This document shows, one piece after another, positions 9,679 to 17,813 of a stretch of DNA of 58,370 nt. Each line of letters starts with the position of its first letter. Within the stretch, counting starts at the first letter, position 1. Position numbers and translations under genes: made by a program. Under the pieces are notes generated by a model. It worked only from the letters and a program-made list of their open reading frames with translations. It did not search any database and was not told where the DNA came from. This DNA comes from Pelagibacteraceae bacterium AG-422-D23 (lineage in GTDB: Bacteria; Pseudomonadota; Alphaproteobacteria; Pelagibacterales; Pelagibacteraceae). The DNA lies in assembly GCA_003213615.1 (NCBI GenBank), contig QCMQ01000006.1:1-58370 (forward strand), written 5' to 3'.

Positions 9679-9978
9679 ATGTCCAAAAAAGAGCAAATTA
9701 TAGAGGAGATAAGAAAAATTTATGATCCTGAGCTACCTGTAAATATATACGAATTAGGATTAATTTATGATATTAAGGTTGAGGACGATAAGTTTGCTAA
9801 AATTAAAATGACTTTGACTACACCAAATTGCCCAGTTGCAGAAAGTTTACCAAAAGAAGTAAAAGATGGTGCAATGCAAGTTGAAGGTATAGAGGATGTT
9901 GATCTTGAGTTAGTTTGGGATCCGCCTTGGAATAAAGATATGATGTCAGAAGCAGCAAAATTGGAATTGAATTTATAA
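9679..9978 (+). CDS. sufT: SufT, MIP18/DUF59-family Fe-S maturation protein
   Basis: A 99-residue DUF59 (MIP18) protein that helps mature Fe-S proteins. Family hallmarks are IYDPELPVNIYELGLIYDI (about residues 14-32), the TTPNCPVAESLP loop with its conserved Cys, and the VWDPPWNKDMMSE end. It starts three bases after sufU and its stop overlaps the next start by one base, so it is part of the suf operon. Confidence 0.9.
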   Translation: MSKKEQIIEEIRKIYDPELPVNIYELGLIYDIKVEDDKFAKIKMTLTTPNCPVAESLPKEVKDGAMQVEGIEDVDLELVWDPPWNKDMMSEAAKLELNL

Positions 9979-10313
9979 TGAACCCTATAATTAAATTAAG
10001 TGATAACGCAGCATTACGAATAAAAGAAATAATGGCTAATGCTGAAAAAGATTCTATTGGTGTTAGAGTATCAGTTAAGTCAGGTGGTTGTGCAGGGATG
10101 TCTTATGTAATGGAGTATACAAAGGAGTTAAATCCTAATGACGAAATTATTGAAGATAAGGGTGTGAAGGTATTTGTTGATTCAGGTGCTATTATGTATC
10201 TTCTTGGCACTGAAATGGATTATAAAAAAGAGGAATTATCCTCGTCATTTGTATTTAATAATCCTAATGAAACTGAGAGATGTGGTTGCGGAGAGTCTTT
10301 TAAAATATCATAA
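9978..10313 (+). CDS. sufA: A-type Fe-S carrier protein SufA/IscA
   Basis: A-type carrier of 111 residues that transfers clusters to apo-proteins. The three family cysteines are present: Cys38 (KSGGCAGMSY), Cys102 and Cys104 (ERCGCGESF). It is the last recognisable suf gene. Which A-type paralogue it is (SufA, IscA or ErpA) cannot be decided from sequence alone; position favours SufA. Confidence 0.9.
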   Translation: MNPIIKLSDNAALRIKEIMANAEKDSIGVRVSVKSGGCAGMSYVMEYTKELNPNDEIIEDKGVKVFVDSGAIMYLLGTEMDYKKEELSSSFVFNNPNETERCGCGESFKIS

Positions 10314-10332
10314 GTTGTATTATCCCATTTCC

Positions 10333-10373
10333 TGCATATCTGTGTTGCATTATATGCATATCTAGTATATAGA
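10333..10373 (+). promoter_or_regulatory. Promoter with repeated TGCATATCT element before a small ORF
   Basis: The 9-mer TGCATATCT occurs at 10333-10341 and again at 10355-10363, 22 bases apart (about two helical turns). The second copy forms the perfect palindrome ATATGCATAT (10352-10361). A -35-like TTGCAT (10345-10350) and a -10-like TATAGA (10368-10373) are 17 bases apart. Predicted transcription start coincides with the small ORF's ATG at 10380, so the message would be nearly leaderless. Confidence 0.45.
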
Positions 10374-10379
10374 TTCTTT

Positions 10380-10550
10380 ATGAACAAATTTGAGTTTAAA
10401 AATCTTGTTAAAAACTTGAAAGACTCTTTAAAGGAAAAAACATTCTTTAAAGAACTACGTAAAGAAGTTGAAACCGGTGCTAACGGAACACAAGATTACG
10501 TAGTCAAAAAAGGTGTTAACAAAGATACAATTGCAACAACTAGACAGTAA
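10380..10550 (+). CDS. Small hypothetical protein, 56 residues
   Basis: An ORF encoding a 56-residue, Lys-rich, soluble protein starting MNKFEFKNLVKNLKDSLKEK and ending in ...NKDTIATTRQ. It has no membrane segment or cysteine and I do not recognise a family. Codon use resembles its neighbours, and it fills most of the gap between sufA and the convergent glnA stop (10560). There is no Shine-Dalgarno sequence; the candidate promoter just upstream would give a leaderless transcript. It could be a non-coding accident, but the fit between promoter and ORF favours a gene. Confidence 0.55.
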   Translation: MNKFEFKNLVKNLKDSLKEKTFFKELRKEVETGANGTQDYVVKKGVNKDTIATTRQ

Positions 10551-10559
10551 ATAAGTTTA

Positions 10560-11966
10560 TTAGCTACTGTAATACATCTCAAACTCTACAGGATGAGGTG
10601 CATGTTCAAATTTGTGTATCTCTTCAAACTTCAGAGCAATGTAAGCATCAATCTGATCATCAGTAAAGACACCACCTTGAGTTAAAAACTCTCTGTCTTT
10701 ATCTAAACTTTCCATCGCTTCTCTTAAAGAACCACAAACTGTTGGGATAGCTTTAACTTCTTCTGGTGGCAATTCATATAAATCTTTATCAAAAGACTCA
10801 CCTGGATGAATTTTATTTTTAATTCCATCAATTCCAGCCATTAACATTGCTGCAAAAGTTAAATATGGGTTTCCAGCAGCATCTGGGAATCTAATTTCAC
10901 ATCTTGCACCTTTTTTACTTAATGTAATTGGTATTCTACAAGAAGCAGATCTGTTTCTTGCTGAATATGCAAGAAGAACTGGTGCTTCAAAACCTGGTAT
11001 TAATCTTTTGTAACTGTTTGTTGTAGAGTTAGCAAAAGCATTTATTGCTTTAGCGTGTTTTAGAATTCCACCAATATAATGTAATGCGGTTTCGCTTAAT
11101 CCAGAATACGCATCTCCTGAAAATACCGGGGTATCACCTTTCCAAATTGATTGGTGGATGTGCATACCTGAACCATTATCACCAGCGACTGGTTTTGGCA
11201 TAAATGTTGCAGTTTTTCCAAATGAATGTGTAACCATTTGCACAACATATTTGTATAACTGAACGTTATCTGCTTGATCAACTAAAGTTCCAAAATACAT
11301 TCCAAGTTCGTGCTGACTAGGAGCCACTTCATGGTGATGTTTCTCAACTTTAATACCAACTTCTTTTAAATTTTTTAGATATTCACCACGCATGTCTTGT
11401 TCACTATCAACCGGTGGTACTGGGAAATATCCTCCTTTAATTTGAGGTCTATGACCCATATTTCCATTTTCATATTCTTTTCCTGAGTTGTAAGGACCTT
11501 CTTTACTATCTAATTTAAACCCACATTCATTCATGTCATTTTTAATTCTTACATCATCAAAAACAAAGAATTCAGGTTCAGGTCCAAAAAATGCCTTATC
11601 ACCAATACCTGAAGCTTTTAAATATTCTTCAGCTTTTTTAGCAACACCTCTTGGATCTCTTTCATAAGGATCTTTTTTAATTGCATCTAGAATGTCACAA
11701 AACAAAACTACAGTATTATGAGACGTAAAAGGATCCATGAACATTCTTGCAGTATCAGGTTTTAAAATCATGTCAGACTCATTAATTGCTTTCCAACCAG
11801 CAATAGATGAACCATCAAAAAAGACACCCTCATTCAACATATCTTCATCAACTATTGAAGCATCCATAGTTAAATGTTGAAGTTTTCCTCTCGGATCAGT
11901 GAATCTTAGATCCACAAACTCTGCGTCTTTCTCTTTTATAAATTTTAAAACGTTCGCTGCACTCAT
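10560..11966 (-). CDS. glnA: Glutamine synthetase, type I
   Basis: ATP-dependent glutamine synthetase, the entry point for ammonium. The 468 residues and the signatures [26 protein letters not shown] and [19 protein letters not shown] identify a GSI-beta enzyme. The adenylylation tyrosine is at residue 397 in LYELPPEE, the same number as in E. coli, so covalent control by GlnE would be possible. GlnE and PII are not in this window. A GGAGA ribosome-binding site precedes the ATG. The 137-base upstream region holds only A/T-rich sequence; I see no clear NtrC or sigma-54 site. Confidence 0.97.
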   Translation of the reverse strand: MSAANVLKFIKEKDAEFVDLRFTDPRGKLQHLTMDASIVDEDMLNEGVFFDGSSIAGWKAINESDMILKPDTARMFMDPFTSHNTVVLFCDILDAIKKDPYERDPRGVAKKAEEYLKASGIGDKAFFGPEPEFFVFDDVRIKNDMNECGFKLDSKEGPYNSGKEYENGNMGHRPQIKGGYFPVPPVDSEQDMRGEYLKNLKEVGIKVEKHHHEVAPSQHELGMYFGTLVDQADNVQLYKYVVQMVTHSFGKTATFMPKPVAGDNGSGMHIHQSIWKGDTPVFSGDAYSGLSETALHYIGGILKHAKAINAFANSTTNSYKRLIPGFEAPVLLAYSARNRSASCRIPITLSKKGARCEIRFPDAAGNPYLTFAAMLMAGIDGIKNKIHPGESFDKDLYELPPEEVKAIPTVCGSLREAMESLDKDREFLTQGGVFTDDQIDAYIALKFEEIHKFEHAPHPVEFEMYYSS

Positions 11967-12103
11967 TTTGTCTCCTATGTAATTTTGTTTGGCCTAATTA
12001 GCAAAAAAATACTTAAAAATATTGCTTATTTAATAAATAACACCTATGCAATTTTCACATAAGTAGTGTAATTAGTCACTAAAATAATAAATTTATTAAA
12101 CTT

Positions 12104-12586
12104 GTGAATTCAATACTAAATAAAGAGCCAGTTTTAAGAGCAGAAAAATCATTAAAACAATTTAACCCAGATCTCAAAGTGATTGTTTTGGAGCAAACTG
12201 CTAGAACTGCGGACGATGCAGCTACAGCTTTAGGTTGTAAAGTTGGAGCTATTGTTAAAAGCTTACTTATTAGAGCAGGGGATAGTTATGTTTTATGTTT
12301 AGTTTCTGGAGATAAAAGGTGTTCATTAAATAAATTAAAAAAAATTTTAGATAAAAAAGATGTTTCAATGGCGAACCCAGAAGATGTTAAAAAAATTACT
12401 GGATATACAATTGGTGGAGTATCTCCAACAGGACATTTAACAAAAATAAAAATTTTTATTGATGAAACTTTAAACAGATTTTCTTCTATTTTTGCAGCCG
12501 CAGGTCATCCTAATGCAGTTTTTGAAATAAATTTTGAAAATTTAATTGCATTAACTTCAGGTGAAACAAAAGAGATAACAGAATGA
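12104..12586 (+). CDS. YbaK/EbsC-family aminoacyl-tRNA deacylase
   Basis: A 160-residue YbaK/ProX-fold protein, expected to hydrolyse mischarged aminoacyl-tRNA such as Cys- or Ala-tRNA-Pro. The family core reads TARTADDAATALGCKVGAIVKSLL, followed by LVSGDKRC, GYTIGGVSPTGH and the AAGHPNAVFEI end. The conserved Lys of VKSL is present. The start is GTG at 12104; there is no obvious Shine-Dalgarno. Its last four bases overlap the next gene (ATGA), making a two-gene operon. Confidence 0.85.
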   Translation: MNSILNKEPVLRAEKSLKQFNPDLKVIVLEQTARTADDAATALGCKVGAIVKSLLIRAGDSYVLCLVSGDKRCSLNKLKKILDKKDVSMANPEDVKKITGYTIGGVSPTGHLTKIKIFIDETLNRFSSIFAAAGHPNAVFEINFENLIALTSGETKEITE

Positions 12587-13470
12587 GAAAACCTCAACTA
12601 GTTGATTATATGTTGTTGACATTGTTGTCATTAATATGGGCGTCTGCTTTTTTTAATATAAAGATTGCCACATACTCATTTGGACCTATTACAATAGGTT
12701 TTTTAAGATCTTTTTTAGGAGCTATACCAGTTTTAATTTTATGTTTTTATAAAAATATAAAAATTGAAGCATTCTCAAAAGACTGGAAGTGGTTTGCAAT
12801 TATTGGATTGGTAAATTTAGTTATTCCATTCATACTAATATCTTATGGAGTGAATTTTGTTCAAAGTAACTTAGCAGCTATCTTGATGTCCACAACACCA
12901 TTAAGCTCAACAGTTCTAGCCCACTTTTTTTTAAAAGGAGAAAAATTTAACTTACTAAAAACTATTGGCTTATTAATAGGATTTTCAGGAATAGTATTTT
13001 TGTTTTCAGATGACTTTTTAATTAATGAAAACAACTTTGTTGCTGCACTTTTAATTCTGCTTGGATCAACTTGCTATGTAATTGGAGGAGTAATAACCTT
13101 AAAAATAAGCAATAAAGAAAATGAAAATGTTACAGGTTCAATTTTAATTTGGTCTACAATTATACTTCTTCCATTCACTTTAATTTTTGAAAAACCTTGG
13201 ATGTTAAATCCTTCAACAGACTCTATTATATCGGTAATATATTTAGGAATTTTTCCTACTGGGATAGCATGGTTACTGAGATTCAGAATTTTAAAAACAA
13301 ATGGTCTAATATTTCATTCACAAGTCTCATATATCATTCCAATATTTGGAATTATTTTAGGATACATATTTCTCAATGAAATAATTACCCCTAAAATTAT
13401 AGTTGCATTAATTGCTGTATTTATTGGAATATATTTAGCAAGAAAAGCAGATTATAAGAACGTTACTTAA
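12583..13470 (+). CDS. DMT-superfamily (EamA) transporter
   Basis: An inner-membrane protein of 295 residues with about ten hydrophobic segments arranged as two EamA repeats. The first has LLSLIWASAFFNIKIATYSFGP, typical of the RhaT/EamA group; the second includes ILLGSTCYVIGGV and PIFGIILGYIFLNE. The group exports or imports small metabolites and the substrate cannot be read from sequence. It is translationally coupled to the YbaK-like gene. The 3' end overlaps the convergent homocysteine methyltransferase gene by eight bases. Confidence 0.85.
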   Translation: MRKPQLVDYMLLTLLSLIWASAFFNIKIATYSFGPITIGFLRSFLGAIPVLILCFYKNIKIEAFSKDWKWFAIIGLVNLVIPFILISYGVNFVQSNLAAILMSTTPLSSTVLAHFFLKGEKFNLLKTIGLLIGFSGIVFLFSDDFLINENNFVAALLILLGSTCYVIGGVITLKISNKENENVTGSILIWSTIILLPFTLIFEKPWMLNPSTDSIISVIYLGIFPTGIAWLLRFRILKTNGLIFHSQVSYIIPIFGIILGYIFLNEIITPKIIVALIAVFIGIYLARKADYKNVT

Positions 13471-14365
13471 GCTTTACCATTGCTTTTATGTGAGCAGGAC
13501 CTGTTTCACAACAACCTCCAATAATTGTTGCTCCATTTTCTTTAAATTTTTTTGCAATTTCATGAAATTTATCTGGTGTAAGATCATGTCTTTTGCCTAA
13601 AAACTCATTTGGATTTCCCTTAGTTTTTAAATAATTAGCCGTATATCCGTCTTTTGGTTTAGTGGTCATAAATCCATTTAATTTAAATCCAAATGGTACG
13701 TTTAATTTTTTTATTTCTTGAAGATTTCGCTCATAATTTTCAGGTGAAACACAAGACAACATAACGCCTAAAAGATTTTCATCAATAATACTTTTAATAT
13801 CTGAAATTTTTTCACCACTAGGTAACTTTGTACCTTCTGAAATATGAATTCCTATTAAATAAGGTTTCTTGAATTCTTTAATTGCCTCAATACCACATTT
13901 AAACTCTCTAATGCTGCTCCAAACATCAAAGTAATAAAAGTCTACATATTCATTTAACAATTTAGCCTGTTCATTAAAGTCTTTAGTGATTTCAGCCTCA
14001 CTTCTTATATCCTCTTCATAAGTTAAACGTTGAGGCGGCAAACCTCCAGCGATCATTATATTTGGATATTCATTTTTCACTTTTAAAGCAATTTCTCCTG
14101 CTTTTTTATTAAGATATTCGAATTTATCTTCAATATTGTTTTCACTTAGTCTTTTTCTTCTTGTGGTAAAAGTTGTTGTAACAATTACTTCTGCACCAGC
14201 TTTTACAAAATCTTTGTGAGTATTCTCTACCAATTTATGATATTCAGAATTTAGTATCGCATTAGCACTCCATAAAGTTCCATTTGGCTTCATCCCTCGA
14301 GCCAAAAGCTCTTGACCCATTCCACCATCCAATATTCTCGTCTCTTTAAAAAAATTAATATCCAT
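13463..14365 (-). CDS. Homocysteine S-methyltransferase family protein (BhmT/MmuM-like)
   Basis: A 300-residue zinc-dependent methyltransferase of pfam02574 that would remethylate homocysteine to methionine. The N-terminus has ILDGGMGQELLARG. The zinc-binding cysteines are the Cys of LSCVSPENY and the pair in IIGGCCETGPAHI near the C-terminus. The methyl donor (betaine, S-methylmethionine, another) cannot be decided. A GAGG ribosome-binding site lies five bases before the ATG inside a SAM-V-like element, so high SAM should shut translation. It overlaps the convergent DMT gene by eight bases. Confidence 0.88.
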   Translation of the reverse strand: MDINFFKETRILDGGMGQELLARGMKPNGTLWSANAILNSEYHKLVENTHKDFVKAGAEVIVTTTFTTRRKRLSENNIEDKFEYLNKKAGEIALKVKNEYPNIMIAGGLPPQRLTYEEDIRSEAEITKDFNEQAKLLNEYVDFYYFDVWSSIREFKCGIEAIKEFKKPYLIGIHISEGTKLPSGEKISDIKSIIDENLLGVMLSCVSPENYERNLQEIKKLNVPFGFKLNGFMTTKPKDGYTANYLKTKGNPNEFLGKRHDLTPDKFHEIAKKFKENGATIIGGCCETGPAHIKAMVKLK

Positions 14366-14370
14366 TGTGT

Positions 14371-14430
14371 CCTCACTTTTTTAGTGCTTTAGCTTTATGC
14401 TAGGTGCACAATATAGTTCAACTACCTTGC
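14371..14430 (-). promoter_or_regulatory. SAM-V-like riboswitch overlapping the methyltransferase ribosome-binding site
   Basis: On the minus strand: a 4-bp stem AGGU/ACCU encloses a loop with UUGAACUAUAUUG, then GCAUAAAGCUAAAGC, an A-rich linker and AAAAGUGAGG ending in the GAGG ribosome-binding site. The order stem, UUGAACU, AUUG, CAUAAA, GCUAAA, A-run and Shine-Dalgarno matches my memory of SAM-V RNAs of marine bacteria. An ACU of the loop can pair with AGU next to the GAGG, which would close a pseudoknot on the ribosome-binding site. Confidence 0.6.
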
Positions 14431-14445
14431 TTATTTGATTATTTT

Positions 14446-14500
14446 GGGATTTCCATTTTAGCAGTTTATGCCCGCAATAGGATCAAATCGGCAATTACCT
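14446..14500 (-). promoter_or_regulatory. SAM-II/SAM-V superfamily aptamer, distal copy
   Basis: On the minus strand: stem UGCC/GGCA around GAUUUGAUCC and UAUUGC, followed by CAUAAA, CUGCUAAAAUGG and a GGAAAUCCC end. GAUUUNA, UAUUGC, AUAAA and GCUAAAA in this order are the conserved core of SAM-II and SAM-V aptamers, and the loop UCC can pair with the downstream GGA. It lies about 80 bases before the methyltransferase start. With the proximal element it makes a tandem leader. No U-tract terminator is visible between them. Confidence 0.75.
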
Positions 14501-14527
14501 TTTAATTGATAAATGAATGTTTGTAAA

Positions 14528-15118
14528 CTATTTATCTAAAATAATTTTAGCATTAAAAGAAAAAGATCTTCTTTCAGCATTAATATTAAATGGATATGCG
14601 GTATGCATTAAATAGTTTGGAAAAATTATAAAGTCTCTTTCTTTAGGTACAATATTAAAAATACTTCTGCTTAAAAACCCCCTTTGTCCGTTTATTAAAT
14701 CAATTGTGCCATTAGTCTTATCTTTTTTATTTTTTAAATGTTTATTTTTAGTCATATCTTTTGGGACTTTTAAATAACCTACACCAGATATATCTCCATC
14801 ATGATAATGAATAGGGTTATATTCATCTTTAAATTGACTAACTACCCATAAATTTAATATTTTTATATTTTTAATTTTTTTAATTTTTTCATTTTTAAGA
14901 AAATCTTTGATATTTTTTTTTATTTCACTCTCTAAATTTTTTTTTATAAAATTATTTGAAATTTTAATTTCTTTTTTAATTTGACTAGCTAGTTTAGAGC
15001 TATAATCGTTATTTTTTGTTAAAACTTTATTATCAATCTCTTTGTTCAAGATATTTAAAAATTTCTTTGAAATTTTTGTTTTTCCTATTGATGGACCAAA
15101 AGGCTTAATATTTTTCAT
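14528..15118 (-). CDS. Putative 2OG-Fe(II) oxygenase (TIGR02466-type)
   Basis: A 196-residue protein with a double-stranded beta-helix oxygenase end. The iron site appears to use the His and Asp of NPIHYHDGDISG and the His of LMHTAYPF, with Arg of AERRSFSFN for 2-oxoglutarate. The first ~85 residues are Lys/Asn/Ile-rich and helical with no family I recognise. The family's substrates are largely unknown. The SAM-responsive leader of the neighbouring gene lies downstream of its stop on the same strand. Confidence 0.65.
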   Translation of the reverse strand: MKNIKPFGPSIGKTKISKKFLNILNKEIDNKVLTKNNDYSSKLASQIKKEIKISNNFIKKNLESEIKKNIKDFLKNEKIKKIKNIKILNLWVVSQFKDEYNPIHYHDGDISGVGYLKVPKDMTKNKHLKNKKDKTNGTIDLINGQRGFLSRSIFNIVPKERDFIIFPNYLMHTAYPFNINAERRSFSFNAKIILDK

Positions 15119-15155
15119 AATGCTTTAAATATATTAAAAACAAATTTATTCAATA

Positions 15156-15902
15156 TTAAGCAATAAGTTTAATTCCCATTCTTATTGCGACAAAAATTAC
15201 AAGAAAAGAAGTTAGTAGAGCTAATATTTTGTTCGATAAAAATTTAATGTTTAATAAGCTACCAATTTGTCCTCCAATAAGCACCGTTAAAAACAATGGC
15301 CAATAGTTAGTAACCTGATCTAAAACCTGATCTTTTGTCAGCTGTCCAGCTATTCCAAAGATAGAATTGATTAAAATAAATAAAGATGCACTACTGGTGA
15401 TATGTCTAGGGTATCCAGCTTTCATTAAAAATAGAAGGGGGCTTAAAAAAATTCCTCCTCCAATTCCTACCAATCCTGACATAAAGCCAATTAGCGATCC
15501 AATAGAAATTGAAATTAATCTTGGTATTTTGTTAATTTTAATTTTCTCTTTATTAAAAGATTTACTCTCAATTAATAAAAAAATGCCTGCAACCAACAAA
15601 ACACAAAATAATAAAATCTCAAATAAACTTTTTTCAATGGTTATTGATCCTCCAATAAATGCAAATGGAATAGAGCCAATTAAATAAGGAAAAAGTAAAT
15701 TAAAATTTATGTTTTTAGATCTTATAAAATTAATAGAATTACCAGATACAACAATAATATTACATACAAGAGCTATAACAGGAAATATTGTGTAAGGTAC
15801 ACCCCAAATTAAAAGTATTGCAAGATATGTTGAACCTCCCCCAAAACCAACACTTGAGTATATTAATGCAGTTACAAAGAAAAGAATTGATAATATAATC
15901 AT
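15156..15902 (-). CDS. TSUP-family (TauE/SafE) membrane permease
   Basis: An integral membrane protein of 248 residues with about eight hydrophobic helices. Two internal repeats carry the Gly-rich signatures SSVGFGGGSTYLAILL and GLVGIGGGIFLSPLLF that mark the TauE/SafE anion permease family. These proteins move sulfite, sulfoacetate or related organic anions. The start codon lies only nine bases from the divergent moaB start, so the promoters must overlap coding sequence or be shared. Confidence 0.82.
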   Translation of the reverse strand: MIILSILFFVTALIYSSVGFGGGSTYLAILLIWGVPYTIFPVIALVCNIIVVSGNSINFIRSKNINFNLLFPYLIGSIPFAFIGGSITIEKSLFEILLFCVLLVAGIFLLIESKSFNKEKIKINKIPRLISISIGSLIGFMSGLVGIGGGIFLSPLLFLMKAGYPRHITSSASLFILINSIFGIAGQLTKDQVLDQVTNYWPLFLTVLIGGQIGSLLNIKFLSNKILALLTSFLVIFVAIRMGIKLIA

Positions 15903-15911
15903 TTTTAAATT

Positions 15912-16412
15912 ATGGATGTAAATATAGCTTTACTAACTGTAACAGATACAAGAACATTTGATAATGATAAATCGGGTGCAATCTTGGTCGAAAAAATTAA
16001 AGAGGCTAAGCATAAATTAATTGAAAGAAAAATTTGCAAAGACAATAAAGAAGATATTGTAAAAATTTTAAAAGAATGGACTAATCAAAAAAATATAGAT
16101 GTCATTATTACTACTGGGGGAACAGGTCTCACAGGTAGAGATATAACTCCTGAAGCGATTGATGAAATTGCAGATAAACATATACCTGGTTTTGGAGAGG
16201 TTTTTAGAACAATAAGTCTTAAAACAGTCGGAACATCTTCCATACAATCTAGAGCTTGTGCTGCTTTATCCAATGGAAAATATGTATTTGCATTACCTGG
16301 ATCTTCTGGAGGTGTAACTGATGCGTGGGATGGGATATTAAAGCATCAACTAGATATTAATCACAAACCTTGTAACTTTGTAGAATTATTTCCCAGACTT
16401 AAAGAGAAATAA
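15912..16412 (+). CDS. moaB: Molybdenum cofactor biosynthesis protein MoaB (MoCF domain)
   Basis: A 166-residue single MoCF-fold protein of the MoaB/MogA group, which adenylates or otherwise handles molybdopterin before molybdenum insertion. Diagnostic segments are VTDTRTFDNDKSG, TTGGTGLTGRDITPEAIDEI and ALPGSSGGVTDAWD. Whether it acts as MoaB or MogA cannot be settled. It opens a 10.8-kb stretch rich in molybdenum-enzyme genes. Its stop directly abuts the stop of the convergent DUF1244 gene. Confidence 0.88.
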   Translation: MDVNIALLTVTDTRTFDNDKSGAILVEKIKEAKHKLIERKICKDNKEDIVKILKEWTNQKNIDVIITTGGTGLTGRDITPEAIDEIADKHIPGFGEVFRTISLKTVGTSSIQSRACAALSNGKYVFALPGSSGGVTDAWDGILKHQLDINHKPCNFVELFPRLKEK

Positions 16413-16658
16413 TTATTTTTGATATTTGTCTTTCCACTCAGAGTATGGCATTCCATAAACATGTTCTCTTGCATCAGGGTCAGAAATTACAATCCCTTTT
16501 TTTTCTGCTTCTTCTCTGAACCACTTGGAAAGACAGTTTCTACAAAAACCTGCAAGATTCATTAGATCTATATTTTGCACATCTTTTCTTTGTCTAAGAT
16601 GAGAAATTAATCTTTCAAAAGCTGCTGATTGTAATTCTTTTTTTGTATTTTCGTCCAT
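16413..16658 (-). CDS. DUF1244 domain protein
   Basis: An 81-residue soluble protein that matches the DUF1244 family over its length. The hallmark is the centre NLAGFCRNCLSKWFREEAE with a C-x-x-C pair, followed by DPDAREHVYGMPYSEWKDKYQ. The family is common in proteobacteria and has no established function; the Cys pair suggests metal or redox chemistry. It shares a 21-base start-to-start spacer with the divergent coxG. Confidence 0.85.
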   Translation of the reverse strand: MDENTKKELQSAAFERLISHLRQRKDVQNIDLMNLAGFCRNCLSKWFREEAEKKGIVISDPDAREHVYGMPYSEWKDKYQK

Positions 16659-16679
16659 AATTTATTATATGTTTAATTT

Positions 16680-17246
16680 ATGAAATTAACAGGATCTTAT
16701 AAAATTAATTTAGAAAAACAAAAAGTTTGGGAAGCATTAAATGATCCAGAAATACTAAAACAAGCAATCCCTGGATGTGAAGAGTTTAATAAAAATTCTG
16801 AAACTGAATTTTCTGCAAAAGCTACAAATAAAATTGGACCTTTTAATGCAACATTTTCCGGTGATATTGAGTTAAAAGATTTAAACCCTCCTAACAGTTA
16901 CAAGATTTCAGGATCTGGAAATTCTTTAGTTGGTTTTGCTTCAGGAGAAGCCGAAGTTAAACTTGAAGATACAGACAACGGAACAAATTTAATTTATTCT
17001 GTTGAAGCACAAGTAGGTGGTAAAATTGCACAAGTAGGCTCAAGACTTATTGATATGACAGCAAAAAAAATGGCAGATATTTTTTTTGGTAAATTTACGG
17101 AATTAATTTCTTCTGAAAAAGTTGAAGAAAAAGAAACTCCATTAACAGTTGAACAAAAAACTTCTGATTCAAAAATTAATTATGGTTATTTAACTGCCGC
17201 AGTAGTTTTTGGAATTTTCTTAATTTATTGGATGTTTTTAAAATAA
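16680..17246 (+). CDS. coxG: CoxG-like SRPBCC protein
   Basis: A 188-residue protein with an SRPBCC (START-like) domain in residues ~1-150, beginning MKLTGSYKINLEKQKVWEAL and containing IPGCEEF, and a C-terminal membrane anchor (~170-188). CoxG is a lipid-binding-fold protein that tethers CO-dehydrogenase-type enzymes to the membrane and has been linked to menaquinone. It lies 87 bases before coxS, so it may have its own promoter, but the link to coxSLM is clear. Confidence 0.82.
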   Translation: MKLTGSYKINLEKQKVWEALNDPEILKQAIPGCEEFNKNSETEFSAKATNKIGPFNATFSGDIELKDLNPPNSYKISGSGNSLVGFASGEAEVKLEDTDNGTNLIYSVEAQVGGKIAQVGSRLIDMTAKKMADIFFGKFTELISSEKVEEKETPLTVEQKTSDSKINYGYLTAAVVFGIFLIYWMFLK

Positions 17247-17261
17247 AATTCTAGTCCAAGT

Positions 17262-17288
17262 AGTGTTTAATTTGACACTTGCTATCAT
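17262..17288 (+). promoter_or_regulatory. Extended -10 promoter and short inverted repeat before coxS
   Basis: An extended -10 motif TGC-TATCAT (17280-17288) precedes coxS. Just upstream is a 5-base inverted repeat, AGTGT (17262-17266) and ACACT (17275-17279), placed where a regulator would meet polymerase. A TTGACA sits inside the second arm but is wrongly spaced for this -10. The repeat is short and may be chance. Confidence 0.35.
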
Positions 17289-17333
17289 ATTCTCAAAATG
17301 ATTAAATCTTATTATTATTTATAAGGAGAGATT

Positions 17334-17795
17334 ATGGGTAAAATTTCATTAGAAGTTAATGGAAGAAAAGTTGAAAAAGAAGCTCCTGATAACACTTTAC
17401 TATCTACATTTTTAAGAGAGCATTTACAGCTAACAGGTACACATATCGGATGTGACACTAGCCAATGTGGAGCTTGTGTAGTTCATGTTGATGGAAATTC
17501 TTTAAAAAGTTGTACGGCTTTAGCAGCTGATGTTAATGGATCAAAAGTTACAACAATTGAAGGTTTAGAAACAAATGGAAAAATGCATCCAATGCAGGAG
17601 GCGTTCAAAAAACTTCATGGCTTACAGTGTGGTTTTTGTACACCTGGAATGGTTATGAGTGCAATTGATCTTCTACAAAAAAATAAAAAACCATCAGATA
17701 CAGAAATTAGAGATTGGTTAGAGGGAAATATTTGTAGATGTACAGGTTATCAAAATATTGTTGCAGCAGTTAAAGAAGCAGCAACGAAAATGTAA
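17334..17795 (+). CDS. coxS: CO dehydrogenase-type small [2Fe-2S] subunit
   Basis: Iron-sulfur subunit of a xanthine-oxidase-family molybdenum hydroxylase. It holds both expected cluster sites: the plant-ferredoxin type with Cys40, Cys45, Cys48 and Cys60 ([10 protein letters not shown]), and the helical type with Cys99, Cys102, Cys134 and Cys136 ([16 protein letters not shown]). At 153 residues it is typical. An AAGGAGAG ribosome-binding site precedes the ATG. It passes electrons from the molybdenum site to the FAD subunit. Confidence 0.93.
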   Translation: MGKISLEVNGRKVEKEAPDNTLLSTFLREHLQLTGTHIGCDTSQCGACVVHVDGNSLKSCTALAADVNGSKVTTIEGLETNGKMHPMQEAFKKLHGLQCGFCTPGMVMSAIDLLQKNKKPSDTEIRDWLEGNICRCTGYQNIVAAVKEAATKM

Positions 17796-17813
17796 TTTTA
17801 AGGAGGAAAAAAA

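Noticed and set aside
11967..12103. Possible NtrC or sigma-54 control of glnA
   Set aside because: No TGCAC-type dyad or GG-N10-GC element could be found; only A/T-rich sequence with chance palindromes.
15119..15155. Weak TGCTT/AAGCA hairpin between the TSUP permease and 2OG oxygenase genes
   Set aside because: The stem is A/T-rich with large interruptions and no U-tract, so it is not convincing as a terminator.
15367..15687. Antisense open frame inside the TSUP permease gene
   Set aside because: It mirrors a membrane-protein gene with clear family motifs on the other strand and has no recognisable domain, ribosome-binding site or neighbours.
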